Shown: piece by piece, positions 16,243 through 25,307 of the stretch
How positions within the stretch are numbered: position 1 is the first letter of the stretch
Layout of the letters: each line of letters starts with the position of its first letter
NCBI GenBank assembly: GCA_052274345.1
Contig: DAVZGP010000004.1
Span: 73,298 to 137,297 of the forward strand
DNA: 64,000 bases
From: Clostridium_AD sp937920395
GTDB lineage: Bacteria; Bacillota; Clostridia; Clostridiales; Clostridiaceae
Direction of reading: 5' to 3'
The notes under the pieces: generated by a model
What the model was told of the DNA's origin: nothing
What the model saw: the letters and a program-made list of their open reading frames with translations, nothing else
The model's database searches: none
Position numbers and translations under genes: made by a program

Positions 16243-16716
16243 TTATAGCTTTGACATTAAATCTACTTTTGAATCTGAAGAAATTTTTCTTATTTCTAGT
16301 TCAATACCTATTTCATTTAATTTCTTAAAAGCTTTAATATCTGTGTCATCTACTGATACCACACTAGTTATTTGTTTCTTTCCTTGTTTAAATGACATCC
16401 CACCAATATTTACACTCTTTATTACTACCCCGCCCTCAACCATTCTTACAACATCAGTTGGATTAGTGAATAGAAATAGTACTCTATCGTTTTGATATCT
16501 TGGATTATTATAAACTCTTATTGCCTCATCAATTCCTACAACACTTGATTTAATTCCTGGAGGTGCAACTTGCTCTAAAAGTGTCTTTCTAATTGAATCC
16601 TTTATTACATCATCATTGCATACAATTATTCTTTGACATTTTGTGTCTTTTGACCAAATTGTCGCTACTTGACCATGTATTAATCTGTCATCAATTCTTG
16701 CTAAAACTATATTCAT
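16243..16716 (-). CDS. Separate PTS mannose/sorbose family IIB protein
   Basis: 157 residues covering a complete IIB domain and nothing else, with the active histidine in ARIDDRLIHGQVATIWSKD (H15). It is clearly homologous to the IIB half of the downstream IIAB protein but diverged. It is the first gene after the sigma-54 promoter. A complete IIAB follows, so this copy is not required to complete the permease. In Listeria and some clostridia an extra IIB of this kind phosphorylates or otherwise controls the ManR/LevR activator, and adjacency to that gene makes a regulatory role plausible. It could alternatively widen substrate range. Confidence 0.88.
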   Translation of the reverse strand: MNIVLARIDDRLIHGQVATIWSKDTKCQRIIVCNDDVIKDSIRKTLLEQVAPPGIKSSVVGIDEAIRVYNNPRYQNDRVLFLFTNPTDVVRMVEGGVVIKSVNIGGMSFKQGKKQITSVVSVDDTDIKAFKKLNEIGIELEIRKISSDSKVDLMSKL

Positions 16717-16770
16717 TATAAATCATCCTCCTTATCAGCACTTTCACCTAAGTTGTCTTACTATTACATA

Positions 16771-16788
16771 TAGCAATTGCCGTGCCAA
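16771..16788 (-). promoter_or_regulatory. Sigma-54 (-24/-12) promoter of the man PTS operon
   Basis: On the minus strand TTGGCACGGCAATTGCTA contains TGGCAC-N5-TTGCT, an essentially perfect RpoN consensus. It lies about 55 bases upstream of the separate IIB start. It requires an enhancer-binding activator, which is encoded immediately upstream. Confidence 0.93.
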
Positions 16789-16868
16789 AATAGTGTATTG
16801 TTTTTTTATATTTGTGTTAACTCTTTTAAAACAGTCATTTTTTATTTCAAACTCTTTTTTATTTTTTT

Positions 16869-16954
16869 ATATTGATACACTTTTTCTTTAATTTTAATAC
16901 TGTTCTTAATTTTGGGCTGATAAAAAGTGTATCAATATAGAAGTGTATCAATAT
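16869..16954 (-). promoter_or_regulatory. Upstream activating sequence for the LevR-type activator
   Basis: TGATACACTT occurs three times: once in one orientation within 16869-16885 and twice inverted, in 16922-16938 and 16941-16954. The first two form a 17-base perfect inverted repeat. The block lies 80-165 bases upstream of the -24 element and ends just before the activator's stop codon, the expected place for an enhancer. Assignment to this activator is inferred from position. Confidence 0.75.
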
Positions 16955-16962
16955 ATTATTTT

Positions 16963-19758
16963 CTATTCTACCATTTCTGCTAAAAACAATATTTCATCTT
17001 CGCTTAAACTTACATTTATTGCGTCTTTAAACACTTTATTTGCCTCTGTTATAATCTCTACCAAATGTGAATTTAGTTTGGATTTTTCCCTCTTGTACTT
17101 TAACCCATCCTTTATTATCATTCTCTCTAGCGCACAACCTACATGCACCATTATTCTTATTTTGGTTGCATTATTAAATCTTATTTTTGTATTTTCTTCC
17201 AAAATATTTACAAATTGATACAATACGCCTATTATTTTAGAAGGATTTAAATAAGTTAAAAATTGATTTAAACTGTCTTCACATAGATCCTTAACTACTG
17301 TATTTTCATGACCTTTTTCAATTTTAAAATTTTTCTTCTGTATTATGCTCATTAGAATACTTTCACCATTGCCACTAATTAGCTCTTTAAGGGAGATAAA
17401 TGTCGCTTCAATTTTAGGATTTATTATACCAACAGAAGCTATAATAGTATGGTTATTTTTTATTTTTATTATTTCCCTTTTTATGTCTTTTATGCTTATC
17501 GGGAAAATATCAATTTCTTTTTCATCTGTGCTTCTAACAATATTTTCCACAAGTTCTTTTAGCTTTAATGCAGTCCCCTCACCTGTTGCGCATATTGTTA
17601 TTATTGCCCTTTTCTTATTTTCATCATCTTCATTAATAACTTTCTCTTCTTCCTCAATCTTTGAATACCCCCTAAATTGCTTTAGAGAATTATATAACCC
17701 ATCTAAATTCATATCTAGAATAGTTGCTTTCCTTATGGCTTCTAATACTAATGAGGTAGTAACCATATCTAGTGTCTTAACCTTTATATCTGTTTTTTCC
17801 ATTATTATAGACTCAAAGTTAACAAGCGAACCCATATCCACAAGTAATAGAACTCCCTTACCCATATCTATTTCCCTAACCTTCTCAATAACTTCATCTA
17901 AAGTTTTAGTAGGACTAACTTCGAGTGGCATATCTATTGCTTCGATTACACCCTCCCCTAGAAGCTGTTTTGCCACATTAACCATACTACTTGCTGTGCT
18001 GCTTCCATGCGCCGCTACAATTATTGCCACATGCTGATTTGTTTGTTCCTCTGTGATGGAACTTATTAACAATGTAAGATATATAACTTCAATCTTTGGA
18101 ACAACCACATTATATTTTTTTTCAACCATGCCCTTTACGTCTACTGCAATATTGAATTCTGTACGTTTATTATCTATTATACCTTCTATATTTTTATACT
18201 TAAGATTTTGATGATTACTTAATCTATTTAAAAATGAGCTTAAATGTAGACTTAATGCATATAAAAATCTATCAGTTAGTGTTTTATCAAGCTTTTTTTC
18301 AATCATATCCATTATTTCTTCTGAAAATTCTAAAATATCTTCATCTACTATTTTTAATATTTTACTTCTACCATCCTCATCATTTTTAACCTTATTATAA
18401 AAGGATTTAATATGCACATTAATGTCAGTTGTAATAAAATTGTTTATATACTCCTCATCTGCACCTCCTTCTTTTAAAATTGCTGCCTTATCCTCTATTA
18501 TCTTGTATAAATTAAAAGGTGGATCATAAGGATCTTTTTCAATTAATACACTGTGACCTTCTGGCGTAACTATCAGTTGCGAATCTAAATAGCCAGATAT
18601 TTCTTCCATCTCTTTACGTTTGCCACTTAGATAAAATAATCCACTTTTAATATCTGAAGGCAACGAATTAAAATCTATTTCTATAAACTCCTTATTATTG
18701 ATACTATTTAAAAAACCCTTAGCGCAAATAAGTTGAATATTTGATTTCATCTGACCAATATTCCCATAAGATGTGCTTCCAATAATCGCCTTAACCGCTT
18801 CATCTTCAATTTTTATTACTTTATTTACTCTATGGGCCTCATTAGCTAATAAAAATTTTATAAAATCAACTTTATCACTAGCTGTCCTTTTATCAAAGTT
18901 AGGAATAGTTATAATTATTGGTATTCTTCTTACAAATGTCTTTAGTAGTGATGAATTGGGGTCCTCTGTAGTGGCTCCAATTATTAAAACGCAAGATTTT
19001 CTGTTTCTCTCTGTCTCACCTAATCTATTAAACATACCTGTATCCATAAAATAAAACAACATTTCCTGTCCTTCTGGTGGTAATCTATGTATTTCATCTA
19101 GAAATAATATACCTGTATCTGCTTTTTCTACAATTCCAGCCTTTTCGCTGTCAGCGCCGGTGTATGCTCCTTTAATATGTCCAAACAAATGTGAAATTAA
19201 AAGTTGAGGATTGTTATAATAATCAGCACAATTAAATACTATAAATGGTGATCTCTCATCCAATTTTTTCGAATACTTTGCTTGTTTGTACATCATATTT
19301 GCAAACAAGGTTTTTCCAACTCCTGTTTGACCAACAATTAATGTGTGCAGACCATTTGGAGGATAAAGTATTGCAGCTTTTGCCTGTTCAATTTGATTTT
19401 TAAGACTAGTTTGTGCTCCAATAAGTTTATCAAAAGGACATTCTTCCTTGCTGATTTTATTTTTTTCAAAGAATAACTCACTTAAATTTTTTACTTCTAT
19501 TGGTCCAACTGGCAACTTTTTATTCAAAATTCTTTCTAAGCAAACATTATCAACATATAACACAGGTCTAGATTTTATTTTTATAATTTTATCTCGCCTG
19601 AGTAATTCATTTAATTCCATACTTACGTTATTTCTTAAAATATTTAAACTTTGAGATATTTCAGCTGCGCTAAAACCGATTTTTTCCTCTAAGTTTTCAC
19701 GATTAAACTTTTCTGTTTTCCCAGAAATATACTCATATATTTTTTCGCTTCTCTTCAA
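16963..19758 (-). CDS. LevR/ManR-type sigma-54-dependent activator with PTS regulation domains
   Basis: 931 residues. An N-terminal winged-helix region (1-60) is followed by an AAA+ domain with Walker A GQTGVGKT (143-150), the sigma-54 contact loop GAYTGA (197-202, Tyr for the usual Phe) and Walker B ILFLDE (217-222). After it come a first PRD, an EIIA-Man-like domain with AAHGSSTASSM, an EIIB-Gat-like domain (TICATGEGTALKLKEL), and a second PRD ending near the C terminus. This is the LevR architecture: PTS proteins phosphorylate it to couple transcription to sugar supply. The only sigma-54 promoter seen lies directly downstream, with repeats between. The start is TTG behind a run of eight G that serves as ribosome site. 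Confidence 0.93.
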   Translation of the reverse strand: MKRSEKIYEYISGKTEKFNRENLEEKIGFSAAEISQSLNILRNNVSMELNELLRRDKIIKIKSRPVLYVDNVCLERILNKKLPVGPIEVKNLSELFFEKNKISKEECPFDKLIGAQTSLKNQIEQAKAAILYPPNGLHTLIVGQTGVGKTLFANMMYKQAKYSKKLDERSPFIVFNCADYYNNPQLLISHLFGHIKGAYTGADSEKAGIVEKADTGILFLDEIHRLPPEGQEMLFYFMDTGMFNRLGETERNRKSCVLIIGATTEDPNSSLLKTFVRRIPIIITIPNFDKRTASDKVDFIKFLLANEAHRVNKVIKIEDEAVKAIIGSTSYGNIGQMKSNIQLICAKGFLNSINNKEFIEIDFNSLPSDIKSGLFYLSGKRKEMEEISGYLDSQLIVTPEGHSVLIEKDPYDPPFNLYKIIEDKAAILKEGGADEEYINNFITTDINVHIKSFYNKVKNDEDGRSKILKIVDEDILEFSEEIMDMIEKKLDKTLTDRFLYALSLHLSSFLNRLSNHQNLKYKNIEGIIDNKRTEFNIAVDVKGMVEKKYNVVVPKIEVIYLTLLISSITEEQTNQHVAIIVAAHGSSTASSMVNVAKQLLGEGVIEAIDMPLEVSPTKTLDEVIEKVREIDMGKGVLLLVDMGSLVNFESIIMEKTDIKVKTLDMVTTSLVLEAIRKATILDMNLDGLYNSLKQFRGYSKIEEEEKVINEDDENKKRAIITICATGEGTALKLKELVENIVRSTDEKEIDIFPISIKDIKREIIKIKNNHTIIASVGIINPKIEATFISLKELISGNGESILMSIIQKKNFKIEKGHENTVVKDLCEDSLNQFLTYLNPSKIIGVLYQFVNILEENTKIRFNNATKIRIMVHVGCALERMIIKDGLKYKREKSKLNSHLVEIITEANKVFKDAINVSLSEDEILFLAEMVE

Positions 19759-19855
19759 ATTAGACCCCCCCCAAAGATTAATACACTTAATACATCTTGT
19801 AATACACTTTCTTTATTATAAACTGTATTGAAATAAATATTCAAGCTTTAAATGT

Positions 19856-19903
19856 AAAAAAAAACTCCTTAGCATCAATTTTTTAATTTCAATGCTAAAA
19901 AGT
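19856..19903 (-). terminator. Terminator after the M20 amidohydrolase gene
   Basis: On the minus strand ACTTTTTAGCATTGAAATT pairs imperfectly with AAATTGATGCTAAGGAGT and a run of T follows. Confidence 0.8.
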
Positions 19904-19933
19904 ATCAATTTAAACTATTAAATATAAATTTGT

Positions 19934-21100
19934 TTATAGATCTGTTGTACTCTGAGTAAATTCTTTTTTTATTTTAGAAAGCAACTCACTATTTGTAATA
20001 ACATCATATCCTGTAAGTGCAAGTGCCGTAGCTCCTATAATTAAAGCATTATGAGCCTTATCAGTTATTGTAGCTTTTGCCATTTCCTTAGTATGTAAAT
20101 TTAAGTTTGGATCGCCTATTCCAAGTAGTGGATGAATTGATGGCACAATATAACTTACATTCCCCATATCTAAGGATCCAATATTCTCTGATGGATTAAT
20201 ATCTGTTATACCGAGACTTCTCAAATTATCATTAAAAGACTTAGATAGATTTTCATTTGTGTTCATATCATCAAACGGAGATTCATATGAACTTACTTTA
20301 AGATTTGCCCCAGTCATAAGTGCCGCTCCACTTGCAATGTTTTTAACCTTTTGAATTACTTGCTTTAAGTAACTCTTTTTAAGAGCTCTTACATAAAATT
20401 TTGCAACTGCTTTGTCAGGAACTATATTAGCAGCAATACCGCCTTCGCTTATAATCCCATGTATTCGTACATCCGATGTTACATGTTGCCTTATAGCATT
20501 TACCCCATTAAACATTAATATAACAGCATCCAAAGCATTAATTCCATCTTCAGGTGAACTTGCTGCATGACTAGACTTTCCAGTAAATTCAAACTGTAAA
20601 GCCTCCATTGCTAGTGCCGGACCACTTCTACATGTTTTCCCATATGGATGCATCATCATAGCAACATCAACATTGTCAAAAACGCCTTGCTCCACCATGT
20701 CACTTTTCGCACCATTAGTTTCCTCAGCAGGTGTTCCATAAACCTCTATCTTACCACCTACTTCGCCTAGTACCTTACTTAACCCTATAGCTGCTCCTAT
20801 ACTAATTGTACCAATCATATCGTGCCCACAACCATGCCCTATTTCTGGCAGTGCATCATATTCACATAAAAAAGCAATAGTTGGCCCTTTTATATGGCTG
20901 TCATATACTGCCTTAAATGCTGTTTTTCTATTTACTATCCCATTCTCAATTTCAAAAGAATATTCTGATAATAGAGAAGTTAATTTATAAGCAGCCTTAA
21001 ATTCTTGATTACCCAGTTCTGGATTATAATAAATGTAATCATTTATTTCCCATAGTTTTTCTTTTATACTTTGAACTTGATTAATAATTTGATTTTTCAT
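19934..21100 (-). CDS. M20 family amidohydrolase (N-acyl-amino-acid or aminobenzoyl-glutamate type)
   Basis: 388 residues, typical of the M20D group of metal-dependent amidohydrolases. Metal ligands are visible in IGHGCGHDMIG (near residues 87-97), GTPAEETNGAKSDM (near 127-140), and HPYGK, with a C-terminal histidine in SIHPLLGIG. The inserted dimerisation domain begins at FEFTGKSSHAASSPEDG. Such enzymes remove acyl groups from N-acylated amino acids, peptides or aminobenzoyl-glutamate; substrate cannot be set from sequence. It lies 105 bases downstream of the second hom gene with a 15-bp hairpin between, so co-transcription is possible but unproven. It might recycle N-acylated intermediates of the aspartate family; that is a guess. 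Confidence 0.85.
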   Translation of the reverse strand: MKNQIINQVQSIKEKLWEINDYIYYNPELGNQEFKAAYKLTSLLSEYSFEIENGIVNRKTAFKAVYDSHIKGPTIAFLCEYDALPEIGHGCGHDMIGTISIGAAIGLSKVLGEVGGKIEVYGTPAEETNGAKSDMVEQGVFDNVDVAMMMHPYGKTCRSGPALAMEALQFEFTGKSSHAASSPEDGINALDAVILMFNGVNAIRQHVTSDVRIHGIISEGGIAANIVPDKAVAKFYVRALKKSYLKQVIQKVKNIASGAALMTGANLKVSSYESPFDDMNTNENLSKSFNDNLRSLGITDINPSENIGSLDMGNVSYIVPSIHPLLGIGDPNLNLHTKEMAKATITDKAHNALIIGATALALTGYDVITNSELLSKIKKEFTQSTTDL

Positions 21101-21120
21101 TTATTTATACTCCTTTTTAC

Positions 21121-21151
21121 ACAAGCAACTAACAAATTGTTAGTTGCTTGT
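21121..21151. repeat. Perfect 15-bp inverted repeat between hom copy 2 and the amidohydrolase
   Basis: ACAAGCAACTAACAA is followed after one base by its exact complement. On the minus strand no T run follows, so it is more likely a processing or stability hairpin, or a weak terminator, than a strong stop. Confidence 0.7.
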
Positions 21152-21205
21152 GCTTTGTTCATCTTATATAATTTTCTTATATTTACTTTTTCAGCTACTT
21201 CCTAA

Positions 21206-22495
21206 TTAATTAAATGATTCTATTCTTATTATGCTTTCTATTTCATTAACATTTTCGAGTTCTTCTATTTTCTTAAGTGACTCTCTTATGCTTTTTTCTG
21301 AGCTTTTATGTGTAATAAATGCTAGCAATACATAATCTTTATGGACTACATCTTGAGTAAGAGATGTAATACTAACGTTATTTTTTCCAAATATTTTTGC
21401 CGTATCCCCTAAAACTCCTGCCATATCTTTAACATTAAGCCTTATATAAAATTCAGATTCATTTTCCTCTGAGTTTTTCACTTCTTTAAAATCTTCTTCA
21501 CCACTTATAGCCTTTATATCAGAAGGCTTTACATTATTTCGAAGTATTGATATTATATCACCTACAACCGCACTCCCAGTTGGAAGATCCCCCGCTCCTT
21601 TTCCATATAACATTAATTCACCAACTGCATTGCCTTTTATTAATATTGCGTTAAAAACATCATTCACATTTGCCATTGGATGGTTAGAAGGTATTAATGT
21701 TGGATGTACTCTAAGCTCTAACTTATTATTTTTTTCCTTAGCTATAGCTAAAAGTTTTATTGTATAACCGAACTTTTGTGCATATTCTATATCTACAGCG
21801 CTTATATTTCTTATACCTTCCCTATAAATACAATCATGGTCAACCTTAGTTCCAAATGCTAATGATGCCATTATAGCAAGCTTATATACTGCATCAAACC
21901 CATCAACATCAGACGTTGGTTCTGCCTCTGCATACCCCTTATCTTGAGCCTCTTTTAAAGCCTCCTCAAAACTAATTCCATCGTTTGTCATTTTACTTAA
22001 TATATAATTAGTTGTTCCATTTATAATTCCAATTATCTGCTCAATTCTGTTAGCTGTAAGACTCTCATTAATTTCTCTTATTATTGGTATTCCACCAGCT
22101 ACACTTGCCTCATAATAAAACAAAACATTTTCTTCTTCAGCTATTTTAAATAACTCTTCACCCCAGTTTGCAATAACTAATTTATTAGCAGTTACAATAT
22201 GTTTTTTAGCTCTCATAGCTCTTATCATATATTCCTTGGCCTCGCCACTTCCACCAATAAGTTCAACTACAATTTTTATACTCTCATCATTAATAATATC
22301 ATCGATATTATTTGTTAATATTCCCTTAGGCAGTTCAATTTCTCTCTTCTTATTTATATCACTAACTAATATTTTAGCTACCTCTATATCATAATTTGAA
22401 CGTTTCATTATTTCTTTCCGATTTTCTTGTAATATCTTCCATACTCCTGTTCCAACATTTCCAAAACCTAAAATTGCTATCTTTATCTTTTCCAT
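21206..22495 (-). CDS. hom: Homoserine dehydrogenase (copy 2)
   Basis: 429 residues, exactly the length of copy 1 and alignable to it without gaps over almost the entire sequence. The same NAD(P) motif GFGNVGTGV, catalytic GIINGTTNYILSKM segment and C-terminal ACT domain are present. Differences concentrate in the ACT region (for example QDVVHKDYVLLAFITHK against QDVERVYHSSLAFITHK), so feedback properties may differ. It follows the aspartokinase gene by 71 bases on the minus strand, making an aspartokinase-homoserine dehydrogenase pair separate from the SAM-controlled operon. The ATG has GGAGGG upstream. A recent duplication is the simplest explanation. Confidence 0.93.
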   Translation of the reverse strand: MEKIKIAILGFGNVGTGVWKILQENRKEIMKRSNYDIEVAKILVSDINKKREIELPKGILTNNIDDIINDESIKIVVELIGGSGEAKEYMIRAMRAKKHIVTANKLVIANWGEELFKIAEEENVLFYYEASVAGGIPIIREINESLTANRIEQIIGIINGTTNYILSKMTNDGISFEEALKEAQDKGYAEAEPTSDVDGFDAVYKLAIMASLAFGTKVDHDCIYREGIRNISAVDIEYAQKFGYTIKLLAIAKEKNNKLELRVHPTLIPSNHPMANVNDVFNAILIKGNAVGELMLYGKGAGDLPTGSAVVGDIISILRNNVKPSDIKAISGEEDFKEVKNSEENESEFYIRLNVKDMAGVLGDTAKIFGKNNVSITSLTQDVVHKDYVLLAFITHKSSEKSIRESLKKIEELENVNEIESIIRIESFN

Positions 22496-22566
22496 ATAAT
22501 TCCCTCCTAAAAAGCTTTAGTTTTTTTTAGCTACGCAACTAATGATTGTAACACTTCAACTTACTA

Positions 22567-23880
22567 TTAATTCTCAAAGGCCTTATAAACTGCCCTTATT
22601 GCATTTTCAAAATCTTCGTTTTCTACTCCAACAATTATACTTAGCTCACTAGACCCTTGATTTATCATTCTGATATTTATATCATTTACTGCTAATGCAC
22701 TAAATACTTTGGCAGATATGCCTTTGGTCCTTATCATTCCTTCTCCAACAACAGCAATTAATGCCATATTAGGATGTACTATTAATGAATCTGGATTACA
22801 CTGGTTTTCGATTTCTTCTAATATTTTATCTGTTTTATTTTCTAGTTCATCGTCATCTATTACTAGTGAAATCGAATCTATCCCTGATGGCATATGCTCA
22901 AATGATACACCATTACTTTCAAGAACTGTAAGAACCCGTCTACAGTATCCTATATCTTTATCCATAAGTGTCTTCTCTAGAGCAATTACAGTAAAATCTT
23001 TTTTTCCTGCTATTCCTGTAATATTGCCAGATTTCGCTTCTGTTTTATCATTTAAAATAAATGTTCCCTTTTCTTCTGGTTTATTGGTGTTTTTTATATT
23101 TATCGGAATTCCCTCATTTTTAACAGGAAAAACTGCTTCTTCATGAAAAACATGTGCACCCATATATGATAATTCTCTAAGTTCTTTATATGTTACCTCT
23201 TTAATAGGTTTAGGATTATTTACAATTCTTGGATCAGCCATCAAGAAACCTGATACATCAGTCCAATTTTCATAAACCACTGCACCTACACCCTTAGCAA
23301 TTATTGCCCCAGTTATGTCAGATCCTCCTCTTGAAAAGGTTCTTATTTCCCCATCAGAGGACGCACCATAAAACCCTGGTATTACTGCTTTTTTAACTTT
23401 TGATAATCTAACATCTATTGCAGCGTATGTTGCTTTTTCATCAAATCGTCCACTTTTTGTAAAAACAATAACCTCGGCAGCATCTACAAATTCATACCCC
23501 AAATACTCAGCAAGCATTAAAGCATTTAAATATTCTCCCCTGCTTGCAACAAAGTCTGCAGTTGCTCCATCAATTATTTTTTCCTTAAGGACTCTTAAAT
23601 ATTCTAACATATCAATAGAAAGCTTTAAATCCCTACATAAACTAATATATCTCTCTTCAATTAATTTGAATAATTCATCGAATGGTAAAGATTTACTAAC
23701 ATGTTGTTGACACAAATACAAAAGATCTGTAATCTTATAGTCACTTTTGCTCCTCTTACCTGGAGCTGATGGGACAATATAGCACCTCGTATCATCTGAT
23801 AATACAATGTCTTTCACTTTTTGAAATTGTTTACTATCACATAATGAACTCCCACCAAATTTTGAAACTTTAACTTGCAT
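22567..23880 (-). CDS. Aspartokinase
   Basis: 437 residues, the monofunctional length. It phosphorylates aspartate, the first step to lysine, threonine and methionine. The N-terminal kinase signature KVSKFGGSSL (residues 3-12) binds ATP and aspartate; SRGEYLNALMLAEYLG and the FSRGGSDITGAIIAKG loop near residue 185 complete the site. Two ACT domains occupy about 290-437, with the second beginning IAVVGEGMIRTKGISAKVF. It heads the pair with hom copy 2 and has its own sigma-A promoter about 155 bases upstream. No lysine riboswitch or T-box is visible in the leader. Which amino acid inhibits it cannot be told. Confidence 0.93.
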   Translation of the reverse strand: MQVKVSKFGGSSLCDSKQFQKVKDIVLSDDTRCYIVPSAPGKRSKSDYKITDLLYLCQQHVSKSLPFDELFKLIEERYISLCRDLKLSIDMLEYLRVLKEKIIDGATADFVASRGEYLNALMLAEYLGYEFVDAAEVIVFTKSGRFDEKATYAAIDVRLSKVKKAVIPGFYGASSDGEIRTFSRGGSDITGAIIAKGVGAVVYENWTDVSGFLMADPRIVNNPKPIKEVTYKELRELSYMGAHVFHEEAVFPVKNEGIPINIKNTNKPEEKGTFILNDKTEAKSGNITGIAGKKDFTVIALEKTLMDKDIGYCRRVLTVLESNGVSFEHMPSGIDSISLVIDDDELENKTDKILEEIENQCNPDSLIVHPNMALIAVVGEGMIRTKGISAKVFSALAVNDINIRMINQGSSELSIIVGVENEDFENAIRAVYKAFEN

Positions 23881-24034
23881 AATTTTTACCCCCTACTGTC
23901 TTAATTTAAAAAGTTATGAATTACAACTTATAGAAGGCAACCCTATATTACCTTTTATAAAAAAGTCCATTAATCTAACCACAACTTGAACTTATTTTAT
24001 AACTATATTAACATCGTAAATTAGCATTGAATTA

Positions 24035-24062
24035 ATTATACTCGTTTTTTTCAAAATGTCAC
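24035..24062 (-). promoter_or_regulatory. Sigma-A promoter of the aspartokinase-hom pair
   Basis: GTGACA (24057-24062, minus strand) and TATAAT (24035-24040) are spaced by 16 bases. The resulting leader is roughly 145 bases with no recognisable riboswitch fold. Confidence 0.65.
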
Positions 24063-24146
24063 ATGGTTTTTACGTCTTTTGGCGAAATATTCTGTTTTTA
24101 TCTATTCTTCAACTACAAGTTAAAGCTAAGTCTCCTTTATTTAAAT

Positions 24147-24183
24147 AAAAAAAAATGGCGTAGATTTTATTCTACACCATTTT
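24147..24183 (-). terminator. Terminator overlapping the CDF gene's stop
   Basis: AAAATGGTGTAGA pairs with TCTACGCCATTTT on the minus strand and nine T follow; the first arm lies within the last codons of the CDF transporter gene. Confidence 0.88.
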
Positions 24184-25060
24184 GAGCTAATTTAATTTCT
24201 GGTTCTACATGAACCACTGCTTCAGTAATATCAAGCTCACTTCTCAATTTCCCTTCAATCTCTTCCGTGATATTGTGCCCTTCAACAACACTTAAATCTG
24301 CACTAACTACTACTATTATATCAAGGAAAATATTGTTTCCATTAACCCTAGCCCTGACATCCTTTACTTTTCTAACTCTCGTAACCTCATTTATGCATTC
24401 AGTTATATTATCTAATTGCTTCTTATCGAAACCATCTGTTAAGTTAAGTGTTGCCTCCCTAAAAATATCCCAACCAGTCTTTACTATTAATATGCCAACT
24501 AACACTGCAGCCAATGGATCTACCCAAGGTAATCCAAATTGAGAAGCAATAATACCTACAGATGTACCTATACCAACCCAGGCATCTGAAAGATTATCTT
24601 TAGCCGCAGCCATAAGCCCTGAGCTGTTTATTTGAATTGCAATCTTTTTATTATAACGGTAAACAAAATATATTCCTACAGCACAAACTATACCAACTAA
24701 AGCTGCCTTTAAGTCTGGTACCTGCGCTTTAAAAAAGATAATAGAATTGGCAGCATTATATAAAACATTTAGACCTACTGCTATCATAATTAAGGAAGCA
24801 ATAAGTGATGCCATAGTCTCCGCTCTAAAATGACCATAAAGATGATCATCATCAGCAGGCTTTCTAGAAATCTTTAATCCAATTAATACTGCTAGTGAAG
24901 AAACTATATCTGTTGTATTGTTTAGTCCATCTGCTGCTAGACCCTTTGAATTAGATAAATACCCAATGCCGAGCTTTAGTGCAGCAAGAAATATATAAGC
25001 AATAATACTTATACGAGCACCTCTCTCTGCAATTTTCAAATTATTATATTTTTCTTCCAT
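24167..25060 (-). CDS. Cation diffusion facilitator (CDF) family metal exporter
   Basis: 297 residues from the ATG at 25060 (AGGAG 8 bases upstream; the GTG at 25069 touches that site). Six membrane helices and a C-terminal cytoplasmic metal-binding domain match the CDF family. The helix-2 and helix-5 metal sites are seen as ADGLNNTTD (near residue 43) and LSDAWVGIG (near 155), with Asn/Asp and Ser/Asp ligands close to the Mn2+-exporting type rather than the His-Asp site of zinc exporters. The C-terminal VVHVEPE is family-typical. It lies downstream of a gene led by a Mn2+ riboswitch, but an intervening terminator separates them. Manganese or iron export is therefore likely but inferred. Confidence 0.85.
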   Translation of the reverse strand: MEEKYNNLKIAERGARISIIAYIFLAALKLGIGYLSNSKGLAADGLNNTTDIVSSLAVLIGLKISRKPADDDHLYGHFRAETMASLIASLIMIAVGLNVLYNAANSIIFFKAQVPDLKAALVGIVCAVGIYFVYRYNKKIAIQINSSGLMAAAKDNLSDAWVGIGTSVGIIASQFGLPWVDPLAAVLVGILIVKTGWDIFREATLNLTDGFDKKQLDNITECINEVTRVRKVKDVRARVNGNNIFLDIIVVVSADLSVVEGHNITEEIEGKLRSELDITEAVVHVEPEIKLAQNGVE

Positions 25061-25229
25061 ATTTTCCACTCCTAGATTTATATACTATTACACAAAACTG
25101 ATATTATTATTGTCTATATAGACTTATTTTTACGGTTTTAAACCTTTTCGAGAGCCTAATTACTTAAAATAAATCAACTTACATTATATCATAAATTTTC
25201 CTAATTATAAACTTTATTCTATAATAACC

Positions 25230-25264
25230 TAAAAAATAACCATCTTAATTAAAAGAATGGTTAC
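25230..25264 (-). terminator. Terminator between the dioxygenase-like gene and the CDF gene
   Basis: TAACCATTCTT pairs with AAGATGGTTA on the minus strand, followed by six T. Confidence 0.85.
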
Positions 25265-25307
25265 CAAACAAGTTATTTATATTTTTTCACTTATTTTTCC
25301 CTTGGTT

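Noticed and set aside
17345..18037. 230-codon plus-strand ORF opposite the LevR-type gene
   Set aside because: Antisense to conserved EIIA/EIIB domains, hydrophobic Ser/Ile-rich translation typical of antisense AT-rich frames, no ribosome site.
23881..24166. Possible lysine riboswitch or T-box before aspartokinase
   Set aside because: None of the conserved lysine-aptamer or T-box blocks could be found on the minus strand of the leader.
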